NCBI RefSeq assembly: GCF_001647285.1
Contig: NZ_LRML01000006.1
Location: 62,001-126,000, forward strand
From: Rufibacter roseus
Lineage (GTDB): Bacteria > Bacteroidota > Bacteroidia > Cytophagales > Hymenobacteraceae
Reading direction: 5' to 3'
Length of the DNA: 64,000 nucleotides
The number at the start of each line of letters is the position of its first letter. Within the stretch, counting starts at the first letter, position 1. This document shows, in pieces, positions 1 through 8,487 of this stretch. Made by a program: the position numbers and the translations under genes. Under the pieces are notes generated by a model. The model did no database searches. It was not told the DNA's origin and saw nothing but the letters and a program-made list of their open reading frames with translations.

Positions 1-487
1 CAAGTGAATATGATTTACCGGCAAATATTACTACCCCAATTCTATCCTGCACACGGCCATCCACAAAATCTAAGGCTACGCGCTTTGCTGCCTCTAACCT
101 GTTTGGACTAAAGTCGGTGAGCTCCATAGAGCCAGACACATCCAATGCCAGTACAATGTCAATGCCCTCGGCGGATAGTTCTATGGTTTCATTTGTGCGC
201 TGGGGGCGGGCCAAAGCCACTATTACCAGCATAAGGAACAGACCAAACACAATGTCTGGCAGGTAACGCAGCATGCTGGTCCAATGCCAGTTGGCATTTC
301 CTTCAAACAGGGCTACATCCATTTTATTCCGTAAGCGCAAGTGTAAAAGCCAACGGAGTAGAAATATAAATGGCACTGCCAACAGCACATATAAAAACCC
401 CGGATTGGCCCAGTCAAAAGATTGCCAGGTGCGCCAGGAGAACCAGTTGAGGTTGAGCCAAGAAAAATCAGCGGGTGCTTGCCACAT
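1..487 (-). CDS. batA: BatA-like VWA-domain membrane protein (partial, C-terminus outside window)
   Basis: Reading the minus strand from an ATG at 485-487 gives about 162 residues that run off the left edge. The protein starts with a Trp-rich segment, then a hydrophobic helix (about residues 27-45), an arginine-rich loop, a second helix (about 78-93, ending in the typical ALARPQ) and the beginning of a von Willebrand factor A domain with the metal-site motif DVSGSM. Two helices before a VWA domain is the classic BatA/BatB layout of Bacteroidota aerotolerance operons, where the protein is anchored in the inner membrane. Its start overlaps the end of the upstream gene by 20 bp, so the two are probably co-transcribed. 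The assignment to BatA rather than BatB rests on position after the DUF58 gene and is an inference. Confidence 0.85.
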   Translation of the reverse strand, partial: MWQAPADFSWLNLNWFSWRTWQSFDWANPGFLYVLLAVPFIFLLRWLLHLRLRNKMDVALFEGNANWHWTSMLRYLPDIVFGLFLMLVIVALARPQRTNETIELSAEGIDIVLALDVSGSMELTDFSPNRLEAAKRVALDFVDGRVQDRIGVVIFAGKSYSL

Positions 488-1418
488 TTCGCAAAGAATC
501 GTGAATGATGAGGTATCGTGATGCGGCAAATTCTGCCAACTGGCTTAAAGCATTGGCCACCTCAGTTTCATCGTCTGAAATGATGTTTCCATAAATTGCC
601 CGGTCACAAATCCTGAGCGAGTTACTTACCCGCTCGTCTTCCTGGTAGAAAGAGGTAATTTCTTTGGTGGTGAAGGAGCTGATTTCTTCATCCTCCAGTT
701 TTGTGAGATAATTTTTCCAAAGCGTTATAGCTCTTTCAAGGTGTTCCAGCGTTTTGAGCCTTCTAAAGCGGTCTTGTACGGTCTGGAATCTGTTCTGAAA
801 CTGCGCCTGGTCTTTTTGGAGCACGTACAGTTTATACCTGGTGTTAATGCTTTTACCGAAAATTCCCCAAATACCTCCAATTAGTACTGATGCGGCTACA
901 ATGCCCAAACCCCAGTACAGATAATTAAACTGCTCAGGCACCGGTTGTAGCGGCGTGACAGCTTGTAGCTCAAGAGGGTCCTCTACCTGTGCCACATTCT
1001 GTATGAGAAAAACGGAGTCTGGTTTGGTATGCAACTCAAGGGTGTCTCCATACAGAAACAGGCGGACCTTTAACTGCAGTTGTTGTACGGGTTGTAACTT
1101 AAACGTTCGAAGGGTATACACGGTGCTGTCTGTACTCACTCCTTTGACGGTGCGGGTGGTAAAAAAGTCTTTTCGGATTAACTCAAAGGGATCAAACTTG
1201 AACGTTGTATCGGGAAACACAACTTCGGCCTGAGGAGCATGCCGAGACAACAGCACGTATTTCACCGCTTGCCCCAGTTCCACAGAATCGCGCAGAAAGT
1301 ACCCCTCCAGCCGTACGCTAGGCAGTTGTGCCCATCCAAGAACTGGCAATAGCAGCAATAGGGTAATGATGAACGACTTTAGCAGGTTTTTCAATATTTT
1401 ATTTTCAACTAAAAGCAC
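468..1418 (-). CDS. Bat-operon membrane protein of unknown function
   Basis: This 316-residue protein begins with a clear signal peptide (hydrophobic run then GWAQ, cleavage near residue 31). It continues with a beta-rich periplasmic domain of about 130 residues, has one transmembrane helix at about 167-187 and ends in a helical cytoplasmic region rich in charged residues. It sits between a DUF58 gene and a BatA-like VWA gene, the usual place in Bacteroidota for an accessory protein of the bat/MoxR system. The topology resembles BatD- or DUF4381-type proteins, but I do not recognise a diagnostic motif. A role in assembling or sensing for the Bat membrane complex is inferred only from context. 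Confidence 0.8.
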   Translation of the reverse strand: MLLVENKILKNLLKSFIITLLLLLPVLGWAQLPSVRLEGYFLRDSVELGQAVKYVLLSRHAPQAEVVFPDTTFKFDPFELIRKDFFTTRTVKGVSTDSTVYTLRTFKLQPVQQLQLKVRLFLYGDTLELHTKPDSVFLIQNVAQVEDPLELQAVTPLQPVPEQFNYLYWGLGIVAASVLIGGIWGIFGKSINTRYKLYVLQKDQAQFQNRFQTVQDRFRRLKTLEHLERAITLWKNYLTKLEDEEISSFTTKEITSFYQEDERVSNSLRICDRAIYGNIISDDETEVANALSQLAEFAASRYLIIHDSLRNVASTR

Positions 1419-1476
1419 TGGTATACTTTTAGTTATATTGTTTTAGTTACAGCCTTACTGTAAATGTTAGACGGTT

Positions 1477-1515
1477 CGTTTTTTGGCGTATTTTAAGGAA
1501 AACAGGTTAAAAACG
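1477..1515. repeat. Dispersed intergenic palindrome, copy 1
   Basis: Imperfect copy of the ~40 bp palindrome (arms resembling CTGTTTTNGGCCTG and its complement). It lies between the DUF58 gene and the next bat gene. Confidence 0.6.
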
Positions 1516-1546
1516 TGAATTTCTTTTTTTGCTATATAGAACAAAG

Positions 1547-2428
1547 TTAAGCACTACGCTTCATGGTTTTGTTTCGTGACCTGAAAAGGTTTACCAACTG
1601 TGGAACGTAATCTTGGTCTGTAAGAATCGGTAAAAAATCGGCTTGGTATTGGCGGCAAATTTTAGATAGTTTTTCCTGGTTCTGGGCGTAGGGGGCAAGG
1701 TATCTTGACCTGAAAGCTTTGGAAGAAGTATTCATCCAGATGGTTTTTCCGGTTTCTTTGTCCAGCAACGGAATGATGCCGAGCTTAGGAAATTCCATTT
1801 CGCGTTTGTCTATGAGTTGCAAGACAATAAGGTCGTGTTTTTTGGCAATCATGGTTAATTCCCGCTCATAATTCAGGTCAATGAAATCTGAGATAAGAAT
1901 GATAATGCTTTTGCGTTTCACCACATTTAGGGCAAGTCTTATTCCAGCTCCAATGTCTGTTTTAGTAGATTGAGGCTGTAGCTCGGCTAATGCTTTGATC
2001 AAGGCATAGGCATGTTCATTCCCCTTGCCAGGCTTTAGGTAACGTTCTTTCACGTTGCTAAAGCAAATCATGCCAATCTGGCTTCCTTGCTTCAACGCTG
2101 CCAGAGCCAAAATGCCCGAAATCTCTTTGCCGATGTCCATTTTTTGAGCACCCGGCACCCCCAATTCCTGTGAGCTACTGACATCTAAAAGCAGGAAAAC
2201 ATTTTGCTCTTTTTCCTCGCGGTATGTCTTGACAAATGTGCCATGGCCTTTGGCTGTTACGTTCCAGTCTATAGAACGAACATCATCTCCGTACTGGTAC
2301 GCCCGCACATCATCAAACTCAAGACCTGAGCTTTTGAAGACAGACTTAAAATCGCCCTGCATTTGGGAGTCAATTGCCTTTCTTATCTGTATCTCGTATT
2401 TTCGTAGCTTCCTGACTAAGTCTTTCAT
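1547..2428 (-). CDS. DUF58 domain-containing protein (bat operon)
   Basis: The 293-residue protein carries the DUF58 signature region GDDVRSIDWNVTAKGH followed by a VWA-like fold (FLLLDVSSS; later IILISDFIDL). DUF58 proteins are nearly always encoded with MoxR ATPases and Bat VWA proteins and are thought to act with them in envelope or oxidative-stress functions; biochemical activity is not established. The open frame extends upstream to 2602, but homology begins at MKDLVRKLRKYEIQIRKAI, so I place the start at 2426-2428, preceded directly by AGGAGG. The first 58 codons of the longer frame overlap the divergent lipoprotein gene and look non-native. No moxR gene is visible; it may lie elsewhere. 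Confidence 0.9.
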   Translation of the reverse strand: MKDLVRKLRKYEIQIRKAIDSQMQGDFKSVFKSSGLEFDDVRAYQYGDDVRSIDWNVTAKGHGTFVKTYREEKEQNVFLLLDVSSSQELGVPGAQKMDIGKEISGILALAALKQGSQIGMICFSNVKERYLKPGKGNEHAYALIKALAELQPQSTKTDIGAGIRLALNVVKRKSIIILISDFIDLNYERELTMIAKKHDLIVLQLIDKREMEFPKLGIIPLLDKETGKTIWMNTSSKAFRSRYLAPYAQNQEKLSKICRQYQADFLPILTDQDYVPQLVNLFRSRNKTMKRSA

Positions 2429-2483
2429 GCCTCCTGTAGGTTTGTGCTGCGTCTTAAAATTACCTAAACTTACCGACAACCGC

Positions 2484-2879
2484 GTGAGAAAACATTTGTG
2501 CCTGCTTTTTATGCCAGTGGTGCTGTTGGCCTGCGGCCCTAAAGATGATAAACCTGCCGATGTAGTTTCTGAAGATGCCATGACCAGCCTGATGCTGGAC
2601 ATTCATTTGACAGAAGCTATTGTGAACCGCACATACCATCATGTAGACACCTCACGGATGGTTTACCAGAAGGCGCATAAGGATCTGTTGAAAAAGCATG
2701 GCCTTACTGATAGTTCCTTCAAGTACAGTTATGACTATTATGTTCAGCATCCGGACATTATGGACAAAATATATGAACGGATCTTAGACAGCCTCAGCCT
2801 GAAAGAAGCTAAAATGACCGGAAAAGATACTGTAGCGCAACCCAAACCAGTGGCTCCTGGATTTACGCAAGGTCAGTAG
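2484..2879 (+). CDS. DUF4296 lipoprotein
   Basis: Starting at GTG 2484-2486 the product is 131 residues and opens with a textbook lipoprotein signal: MRKH, a hydrophobic stretch and the lipobox LLAC (Cys 17). The mature part (AMTSLMLDIHLTEA ... YDYYVQHPDIMDKIYERI) matches the small helical DUF4296 family that is common in Bacteroidota and has no known function. A longer in-frame reading from 2229 or from ATG 2427 adds residues that are antisense to the DUF58 gene and would spoil the signal peptide, so GTG is preferred. It is divergent from the bat operon and convergent with the next gene, from which a palindrome separates it. Confidence 0.85.
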   Translation: MRKHLCLLFMPVVLLACGPKDDKPADVVSEDAMTSLMLDIHLTEAIVNRTYHHVDTSRMVYQKAHKDLLKKHGLTDSSFKYSYDYYVQHPDIMDKIYERILDSLSLKEAKMTGKDTVAQPKPVAPGFTQGQ

Positions 2880-2892
2880 GGCTTTCGAAATC

Positions 2893-2932
2893 CTGTTTTA
2901 GCCTTAAATTCTATAAAACAGGCTCAAAACAG
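2893..2932. repeat. Dispersed intergenic palindrome, copy 2
   Basis: Left arm CTGTTTTAGCCT, right arm AGGCTCAAAACAG. It lies between the converging DUF4296 and CsaA-like genes, where it could serve as a two-way terminator. Confidence 0.75.
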
Positions 2933-2955
2933 ATTTAAAAAGTCTAGTTTGGCAG

Positions 2956-3294
2956 CTACAGGAGTCTTTGTCCATTAGGTACTTTGGCCTGTGGCTGAGC
3001 CAATACTATATTCTTTTCTTCGTCTTCAAAACCGGTGACCAATACCTCAGACCGCCAGGGGCCAATCTGTTTCACCGGAAAATTAGTGACACAGATAACC
3101 TGTTGCCCCACTACCTCTTCTAACGTGTAGCGTTTGGTGATTTGTGCGCTTGACTTTTTTATTCCTAATTCTCCTAAGTCAACCCAAAGCTTATAAGCCG
3201 GTTTACGGGCTTCCGGAAACTCCTCTGCCTTTATGATTGTGCCTGAACGAAGCTCCACCTGCATAAACTGTTCCCAGCTAATCGTCTGTTCCAT
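2956..3294 (-). CDS. csaA: CsaA-like tRNA-binding domain protein
   Basis: A 112-residue single-domain protein of the tRNA_bind (OB-fold) type: FMQVELRSGTIIKAEEFPEARKPAYKLWVDLG, then KKSSAQIT and CVTNFPVKQIGPWRSEVLV, which are characteristic of CsaA and related stand-alone tRNA-binding proteins. The family binds tRNA or unfolded protein in the cytoplasm as a dimer and has been linked to secretion in Bacillus; the exact role here is unknown. The frame is open further upstream to 3348, but the family start is MEQTISWEQFMQ at 3292-3294, and the extra 18 residues would be an unlikely hydrophobic leader. It is divergently arranged with the next oxidoreductase gene. Confidence 0.87.
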   Translation of the reverse strand: MEQTISWEQFMQVELRSGTIIKAEEFPEARKPAYKLWVDLGELGIKKSSAQITKRYTLEEVVGQQVICVTNFPVKQIGPWRSEVLVTGFEDEEKNIVLAQPQAKVPNGQRLL

Positions 3295-3428
3295 ACTAGT
3301 TTTTTTTATAGCCAATATAAGGGCTTGAAAAAGCACAGGCAAGGTCATTAGAAACTTAGCCCCTGTTGTTGCGTACAGAATTAAAGCAAAACTATATATA
3401 GTAATTTTAATTCTTCCCGCAGACAGCT

Positions 3429-4967
3429 ATGAAAAACAATACCGGAACCACCTTGTCGGTTTGGCAGCCTGGCGTTAGTCTTCCTGCTACACAACCCCTA
3501 ACCGAAAGCATCACCACTGATGTATGTATTGTAGGCGCGGGAATTGCTGGCATGACCACTGCCTATCTTTTAGCCAAAGAAGGTAAAAGAGTGGTAGTGT
3601 TAGACGCCGGGGAAATATGCGGTGGTGAAACAGGACGTACCACTGCCCATTTATCATGGGCCTTAGATGATCGTTTCCATACGCTTATCAAAACTTTAGG
3701 TAAAGCCAACGCCCTATTAGCATATGAAAGCCACAGAGATGCAATAAAAAGAATTGAGCAAATTATAGAAGATGAAGACATTGATTGTGACTTCATGCGT
3801 TTACCCGGTTACCTTTTCTTAGGGGCTACAGACACGGAAGATCAGTTAGACCAGGAACTACAGGCTTGTCATGAGCTGGGACTGAAGGAAGTGGTGAAAT
3901 TGAAGCAGTGTCCTCTTCTGAATATAAGCGACGGGCCTTGCCTGGTATTTCCAGATCAAGGTCAGTTTCACCCCACCAAGTATGTGAGTTCATTGGCTCG
4001 TTATGTACTTGACCACGGGGGGCAGATCTTTACAAACAGCCATGTCAAGAGCTTTGATTCAGGAGTAGTAGCCAGTGTCACAACAGATGCCGGACACCAA
4101 GTGACCGCCAACCATTTGGTGGTCTGCACGAATACGCCTGTCAATGATTTTGTGACCATGCATACCAAACAAGCGCCATATAGAACCTACGTAGTAGGAG
4201 TAAAGGTGCCTAAAGGAAGTGTTCCGGCCGCTCTTTATTGGGATGATTCTGATCCATACCATTATGTGAGGTTGGCCTCAGTGGCAGGAGAGGAGGAAAA
4301 CGAATCAGAGGTATTGATAGTGGGCGGTGAAGATCACAAAACAGGGCAGGCCTCTGGAGATGAAAATGAGCGATATGATTGTTTAGAAGAATGGACTAGG
4401 AAGAAGTTTCCGATGGCACAGGAGGTGGTGTTCAGGTGGTCTGGTCAGGTGATGGAGCCCGTTGACTTTATAGGATTTATTGGCCGCAACCCAAATAACA
4501 GCAAGAACACCTACATTGCTACCGGTGATTCTGGCCATGGCATGACACACGGTACCATAGCCGGTATTTTGATCAGTGACTTGATCTGTGGCAGAGTAAA
4601 TCCGTGGGAGAAGCTTTACGACCCCGGCCGTGTCACATTTGCCTCAGAATCTGCCAAAGAATATTTAAAAGAAAACCTGAACGTGGCGGGCCAATATCTG
4701 GATTGGGTGAAACCTGCTGGTAAAGAAGATGAGAGCATCACACCTGGCACAGGTGCCGTTGTACAAAAAGGACTGAGTAAAGTAGCGGTTTACTGTGATG
4801 CCGAAGGGAAGCGCCATGAATGCTCTGCCGTTTGCACGCACATGGGCTGTATTGTGCAGTGGAACCATTCGGAGAACTCTTGGGACTGCCCTTGTCACGG
4901 CTCACGATTTGATCCTTTCGGGATAGTAGTGTTTGGTCCAGCCTCAAAAGACCTTGAGAAACAGTAA
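3429..4967 (+). CDS. FAD-dependent oxidoreductase with C-terminal Rieske [2Fe-2S] domain
   Basis: The 512-residue protein has an N-terminal dinucleotide fold ([15 protein letters not shown], residues about 36-50) of the DAO/glycine-oxidase superfamily and ends with a Rieske cluster motif: CTHMGC about residues 467-472 and CPCHGSRFD about 488-496, giving the Cys-His/Cys-His ligands. FAD plus Rieske fusions of this size are widespread and poorly characterised; they are expected to pass electrons between a flavin-bound substrate and the iron-sulphur cluster in the cytoplasm. There is no signal peptide. It has no obvious operon partner: the upstream gene is divergent and the downstream one convergent across a strong terminator. 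Confidence 0.9.
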   Translation: MKNNTGTTLSVWQPGVSLPATQPLTESITTDVCIVGAGIAGMTTAYLLAKEGKRVVVLDAGEICGGETGRTTAHLSWALDDRFHTLIKTLGKANALLAYESHRDAIKRIEQIIEDEDIDCDFMRLPGYLFLGATDTEDQLDQELQACHELGLKEVVKLKQCPLLNISDGPCLVFPDQGQFHPTKYVSSLARYVLDHGGQIFTNSHVKSFDSGVVASVTTDAGHQVTANHLVVCTNTPVNDFVTMHTKQAPYRTYVVGVKVPKGSVPAALYWDDSDPYHYVRLASVAGEEENESEVLIVGGEDHKTGQASGDENERYDCLEEWTRKKFPMAQEVVFRWSGQVMEPVDFIGFIGRNPNNSKNTYIATGDSGHGMTHGTIAGILISDLICGRVNPWEKLYDPGRVTFASESAKEYLKENLNVAGQYLDWVKPAGKEDESITPGTGAVVQKGLSKVAVYCDAEGKRHECSAVCTHMGCIVQWNHSENSWDCPCHGSRFDPFGIVVFGPASKDLEKQ

Positions 4968-5155
4968 GCAGTAAACAGTAAGCAGTAAATAGTGACTAGT
5001 GAATCAATACGAGTAGTAGTTTATAAAGAAATTTAAATCAAGCCAAAAAAGAAAGAGCCGCATAAAATATGCGGCTCTTTCTTTTTTGATATAATATTTT
5101 TGAAACAGAGGCTACTGCAAACTATCACTGTTTACTGATAACTGGTAACTGGCCA
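4962..5155. repeat. Short CAGTAA-type arrays on both sides of a terminator
   Basis: Just after the oxidoreductase stop there are repeated words (AGTAAGCAGTAAACAGTAAG, then AGTAAATAGTGACTAGTG). An inverted counterpart (ACTATCACTGTTTACTGATA) occurs at about 5129-5148. The two arrays bracket the terminator between convergent genes. Confidence 0.5.
5045..5087. terminator. Bidirectional rho-independent terminator
   Basis: A perfect 19 bp stem (5045-5063 pairing with 5069-5087) with a 5-base loop, containing GAAAGAGCCGCAT and flanked by A and T runs. It lies between two converging genes, so it can stop transcription from both sides. Confidence 0.93.
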
Positions 5156-5158
5156 CCT

Positions 5159-5737
5159 TTAGCTGGCATATTCTGCTAACTCAAGCAAACGGGCTTCAAC
5201 AGAGTCAATCCATTCTTGTTGCTTTTCTTTATTTAACCCGTGCCGGCACTCGTGATCATACTGCTCTTGCTCCTTGTGCCAGTTCTCGAAGGCTTGATTC
5301 GCAAACTTATTTAAGTTAATAGAGCCGCGGCCGCCTTGAGCAGCAACCTCAGACAATTTTTTGCGCAACATACGGGCGTGAAGTTCTGTCAAATCAAAAT
5401 GAAGTTGTTCGTGGGCCAGCAATGCAGAGGAATTCCTGTTTCTCGTCCACGATTCTGCAGGATTAAAGACGGCATCAACCTTAAATTTAAGCTGATTGTT
5501 TTCCCACTTCGCTTTCATTTCCATATTAGTGGAAGTGAGGGCGTGGTGGTGGTTTTCAGGCGACGGTTCACCGGAAAAGTCTTCCCATGTCAGTTTTTTC
5601 TGCACACTCCAGGGTATGAAGGCAGAAGATTTCACGGCTACAGCCGGAATTTCAATTGTAACAGATTTGGGCTCAGCTTCCGGGAGCGGACCAAGAAAGA
5701 GTACGCTAAACCAGAGGGTTATAAAGGATAGTGACAT
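5159..5737 (-). CDS. DUF922-like secreted zinc metallopeptidase-type protein
   Basis: This 192-residue protein has an N-terminal hydrophobic segment (residues 3-16) consistent with export. The mature part shows the DUF922 pattern: KKLTWEDFSGEP near residues 47-58, then LLAHEQLHFDLTELHARML near 106-124, which contains an HExxH zinc-site motif (His109, Glu110, His113) with a further His120. DUF922 proteins are annotated as predicted secreted Zn-dependent proteases, but no substrate is known. The catalytic motif is intact here. The gene stands alone, convergent with the FAD/Rieske gene. Confidence 0.75.
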   Translation of the reverse strand: MSLSFITLWFSVLFLGPLPEAEPKSVTIEIPAVAVKSSAFIPWSVQKKLTWEDFSGEPSPENHHHALTSTNMEMKAKWENNQLKFKVDAVFNPAESWTRNRNSSALLAHEQLHFDLTELHARMLRKKLSEVAAQGGRGSINLNKFANQAFENWHKEQEQYDHECRHGLNKEKQQEWIDSVEARLLELAEYAS

Positions 5738-5802
5738 AGCTATTCGGGTAACACACTTCTAACCAAAAGGAGTTTCTTTGACAGCTATTAATTTACAAAA
5801 AA

Positions 5803-7137
5803 TTATGCAGGAACAAATTTTCTGAAGCGGAAAAAAAGAAGCAAGGCCGCCACGGTAAGACCGGTAAAAAGCCCCAACCATACTCCTGTAGCCCCTAAAC
5901 CAGCCCAAAATCCCAAGGTGTACCCTATGGGTAACGCAAGAAACCAGTAAGAGAAAAGTGATATCATACTAGGTACTTTTACATCTTCCAAACCTCTGAG
6001 AGCACCTAAGCCCACCACCTGCACTCCATCAGATAGCTGAAAAATAGCTGCAATCACCAGCAGTTGGGCTGCTAATGCCTGCACGGCTGGGTCTTCTACA
6101 TATATCAAGGGAATTAGATCTTTGGCAAGTATAATTACCAAAGCACTGCCGGCCATAAATAAAGCTCCCATCACCAGACTACTGTAGCCGGCAATATGTA
6201 CCGCTACCAAATCACCAGATCCCCTAAGCTTTCCCACCCGTATGGTGGCTGCCGCTGATATACCACTCGCCATCATGTAGGTAACAGACGCCACATTCAG
6301 AGCTATTTGGTGTGCGGCCAGATCTGTAGCCCCTAACCAACCAATCATAATGGCAGAGAAGCTAAAGGCACCCATTTCAAAGATCATCTGCAGGGAAATA
6401 GGCATTCCTATTTTAAACATCCGGTACATGTGCGCCCATGATAAACTCTGTTTTTTCAGGTAGTTCCGGTAACGCTTAAAGCGGGGGAAGAATATCACAA
6501 ATCCGCCCATCAAAACGGCCATCAGAATTCTGGATACGAGGGTGGACCAAGCGGCGCCAATTAAGCCCATGGCCGGAAAACCTAGCTTGCCAAAAATGAG
6601 CACGTAGTTCAAACCTACATTGAAGACGTTAGCAAAGATGGAAATGTACATGGATTCCTTTGTAAGCGAAAGACCTTCTGCAAACTGCTTAAAAGCCTGG
6701 AACACCATTAAGGGTACCATAGATAAGAACAGCACATTCACATAAGGAATGGCAAGCTTAACCACATGCTCTGGCTGGTCAAGATGCCTGATGAGTGGGG
6801 ATAGGCCATAGAACAGTAGAAACAGAAGTACTCCAATTAAGGTATTGAGCACAACTCCGTTGAGTAAAATCAAGGCAATGCGGGTATGGTTCTTCCGGCC
6901 ATCGGCGCGGGCTACCATTGGCGTGATGCTGAATGAAATGCCTAAACCAAAAACTAAAACAATGGTGAATATACTGTTACCTAAAGAAGCCGCAGCCAAT
7001 TGCGGGGTACCAATTCTTCCTGCCATGATACTGTCGGCCACACTAACCAATATATGACCCAGTTGGCTTAGAACCACAGGATAAGCTAACCAGAAGGTGT
7101 GTTTATAGTGTTGACGGTATACGGAGGAGAAAATCAC
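5803..7137 (-). CDS. norM: MATE family multidrug/sodium antiporter
   Basis: The 444-residue polytopic protein has about 12 hydrophobic segments and the MATE hallmarks: SQLGHILVSVADSIMAGRIG in helix 1, LGNSIFTIVLVFGLGISFSI in helix 2, and a related repeat in the second half (QMIFEMGAFSFSAIMIGWLG). MATE transporters export cationic drugs, dyes or metabolites in exchange for Na+ or H+ across the inner membrane. The length is typical for the NorM branch. The upstream neighbour on the same strand is an aminotransferase gene 180 bp away with a palindrome in the gap, so co-transcription is uncertain. The substrate cannot be read from the sequence. Confidence 0.92.
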   Translation of the reverse strand: MIFSSVYRQHYKHTFWLAYPVVLSQLGHILVSVADSIMAGRIGTPQLAAASLGNSIFTIVLVFGLGISFSITPMVARADGRKNHTRIALILLNGVVLNTLIGVLLFLLFYGLSPLIRHLDQPEHVVKLAIPYVNVLFLSMVPLMVFQAFKQFAEGLSLTKESMYISIFANVFNVGLNYVLIFGKLGFPAMGLIGAAWSTLVSRILMAVLMGGFVIFFPRFKRYRNYLKKQSLSWAHMYRMFKIGMPISLQMIFEMGAFSFSAIMIGWLGATDLAAHQIALNVASVTYMMASGISAAATIRVGKLRGSGDLVAVHIAGYSSLVMGALFMAGSALVIILAKDLIPLIYVEDPAVQALAAQLLVIAAIFQLSDGVQVVGLGALRGLEDVKVPSMISLFSYWFLALPIGYTLGFWAGLGATGVWLGLFTGLTVAALLLFFRFRKFVPA

Positions 7138-7237
7138 AGCGGCAATAAAAAGATAAAATGAGGCCGCAAAGCTACGCCTATTTTGTCTCTCTCCATGGTG
7201 ATGTCTTGACTAAATTTTAGAGTATAAAAATGTAGTT

Positions 7238-7273
7238 GTTTTAGGCCCGTTTTACCGAAAACAGATCTAAAAC
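7238..7273. repeat. Dispersed intergenic palindrome, copy 3
   Basis: Arms GTTTTAGG and its degenerate complement TCTAAAAC around a core GTTTTaccGAAAAC. It lies downstream of the PLP enzyme gene (minus strand). Confidence 0.6.
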
Positions 7274-7319
7274 ACTAGTTAACAAAGATTAGCTACTTGA
7301 TTGAATTCAAACAAGATGG

Positions 7320-8417
7320 CTAGTGCTTTACAAAGGCTGAGAGCCTGTCTAAAGCACTAGCCAATACATAATCGGGTAAGGCATAAGACATTCTAACGGC
7401 CGTGGGCATGCCCATGGCTGTGCCAGGAAGCACTTCAAGCCCTACCTGTTCTTTAAGGGCGGCGGCCCATTCTTCTACTAGTTTAAAAGGAGAGGCAGGA
7501 CTATGTTCTTCTAGACAACCCTTTATGTCAATCGTAAAATAGTAACCGGCATCTGGCAAAACATAAGAAAGCTGGGGCAATTGTTGTAACACTGCAGCTA
7601 CTTTTTCTCTTTTCTGGAGCAGTTCATTTTTAAATCCCTCCCAAATTTGGTGCCGGTGCCGTAATGCCGCCGCAGCCCCTACCTGAGTAAAAGGCGAAAC
7701 CCCAGAAATAATTTTCTGCTGTAACTCATTCACCTTCTGTAGCACAGGAAATGGCGCAATGATATACCCAATGCGCCAACCTGACATGGCAAAAGATTTA
7801 GAGAAACCATTTACTACCGTAACTCTATGGCGCAGGTGCTCAAAGTGCAAGAAGCTTTTGATGGTGCCATGTAAAGCTAACCCGTCATAAATTTCATCAG
7901 ACAAAACGTGCAGGCTAGCGTGTTGCTCCATAAGTTGGGCAACAGCCTCAAGCTCTTTAAGAGAGTATGCTCTTCCTGTAGGGTTGCCAGGGTTAGTTAG
8001 AAGTAAAAGCCGGGTAGTAGGTGAGAGGTGCTCTTTTATGGCAGAAAGAGGCAGAGCATAATCTTCTTCGGGGTTAGGCGGAAGAGAAATCAGTTTACCC
8101 CCGGCTTGACTAACCATCTCAGGAAAAGCAAACCAAAAGGGTGCAGGGGCAATTACTTCATCACCTGGTTGTAAAAAACTTTGCAGGAACAGATGCAGGG
8201 CATGTTTAGTGCCATGGGTAATCAAAACTTGTTCTGCCGGAACGGGGATTCCATCGTCTTCAAAATACCGCTGCGCTACTGCCAACCGAAGCTCCGCAAT
8301 TCCTTCATTTGGTCCATAATAGGTTTCCTGGCTCACCAAAGCTTCCTGCATAGCATCAATGGCTATTTGAGGAGTTTTAAAATGAGCTACGCCCAAGTGC
8401 ATTGGAATAATATCCAT
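7320..8417 (-). CDS. Class I/II PLP-dependent aminotransferase, downstream of egtD
   Basis: A 365-residue fold-type I PLP enzyme. It shows the substrate-domain start YYGPNEGIAELR, the cofactor-binding TNPGNPTGR (about 141-149), SDEIYDGL (173-180) and the Schiff-base lysine in NGFSKSFAMSGWRIGYI (Lys207), with a conserved late Arg (VRMSYA). This is the pattern of aspartate/aromatic-type aminotransferases. It follows egtB and egtD on the same strand with 70 bp after egtD. Ergothioneine synthesis ends with a PLP-dependent C-S lyase (EgtE), so this enzyme may fill that step, but EgtE proper belongs to a different PLP branch and the motifs here look like a transaminase. Function is therefore open. 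Confidence 0.85.
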   Translation of the reverse strand: MDIIPMHLGVAHFKTPQIAIDAMQEALVSQETYYGPNEGIAELRLAVAQRYFEDDGIPVPAEQVLITHGTKHALHLFLQSFLQPGDEVIAPAPFWFAFPEMVSQAGGKLISLPPNPEEDYALPLSAIKEHLSPTTRLLLLTNPGNPTGRAYSLKELEAVAQLMEQHASLHVLSDEIYDGLALHGTIKSFLHFEHLRHRVTVVNGFSKSFAMSGWRIGYIIAPFPVLQKVNELQQKIISGVSPFTQVGAAAALRHRHQIWEGFKNELLQKREKVAAVLQQLPQLSYVLPDAGYYFTIDIKGCLEEHSPASPFKLVEEWAAALKEQVGLEVLPGTAMGMPTAVRMSYALPDYVLASALDRLSAFVKH

Positions 8418-8487
8418 GGAAATGGCTTTAGATAAGTAAAGAAGAGGTTTTACAAATTGATAGTTTTAGGTAGAAAAAATCTTTATG

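Noticed and set aside
2229-2483. N-terminal extension of the DUF4296 lipoprotein frame
   Set aside because: It is antisense to the DUF58 coding region and would bury the lipoprotein signal.
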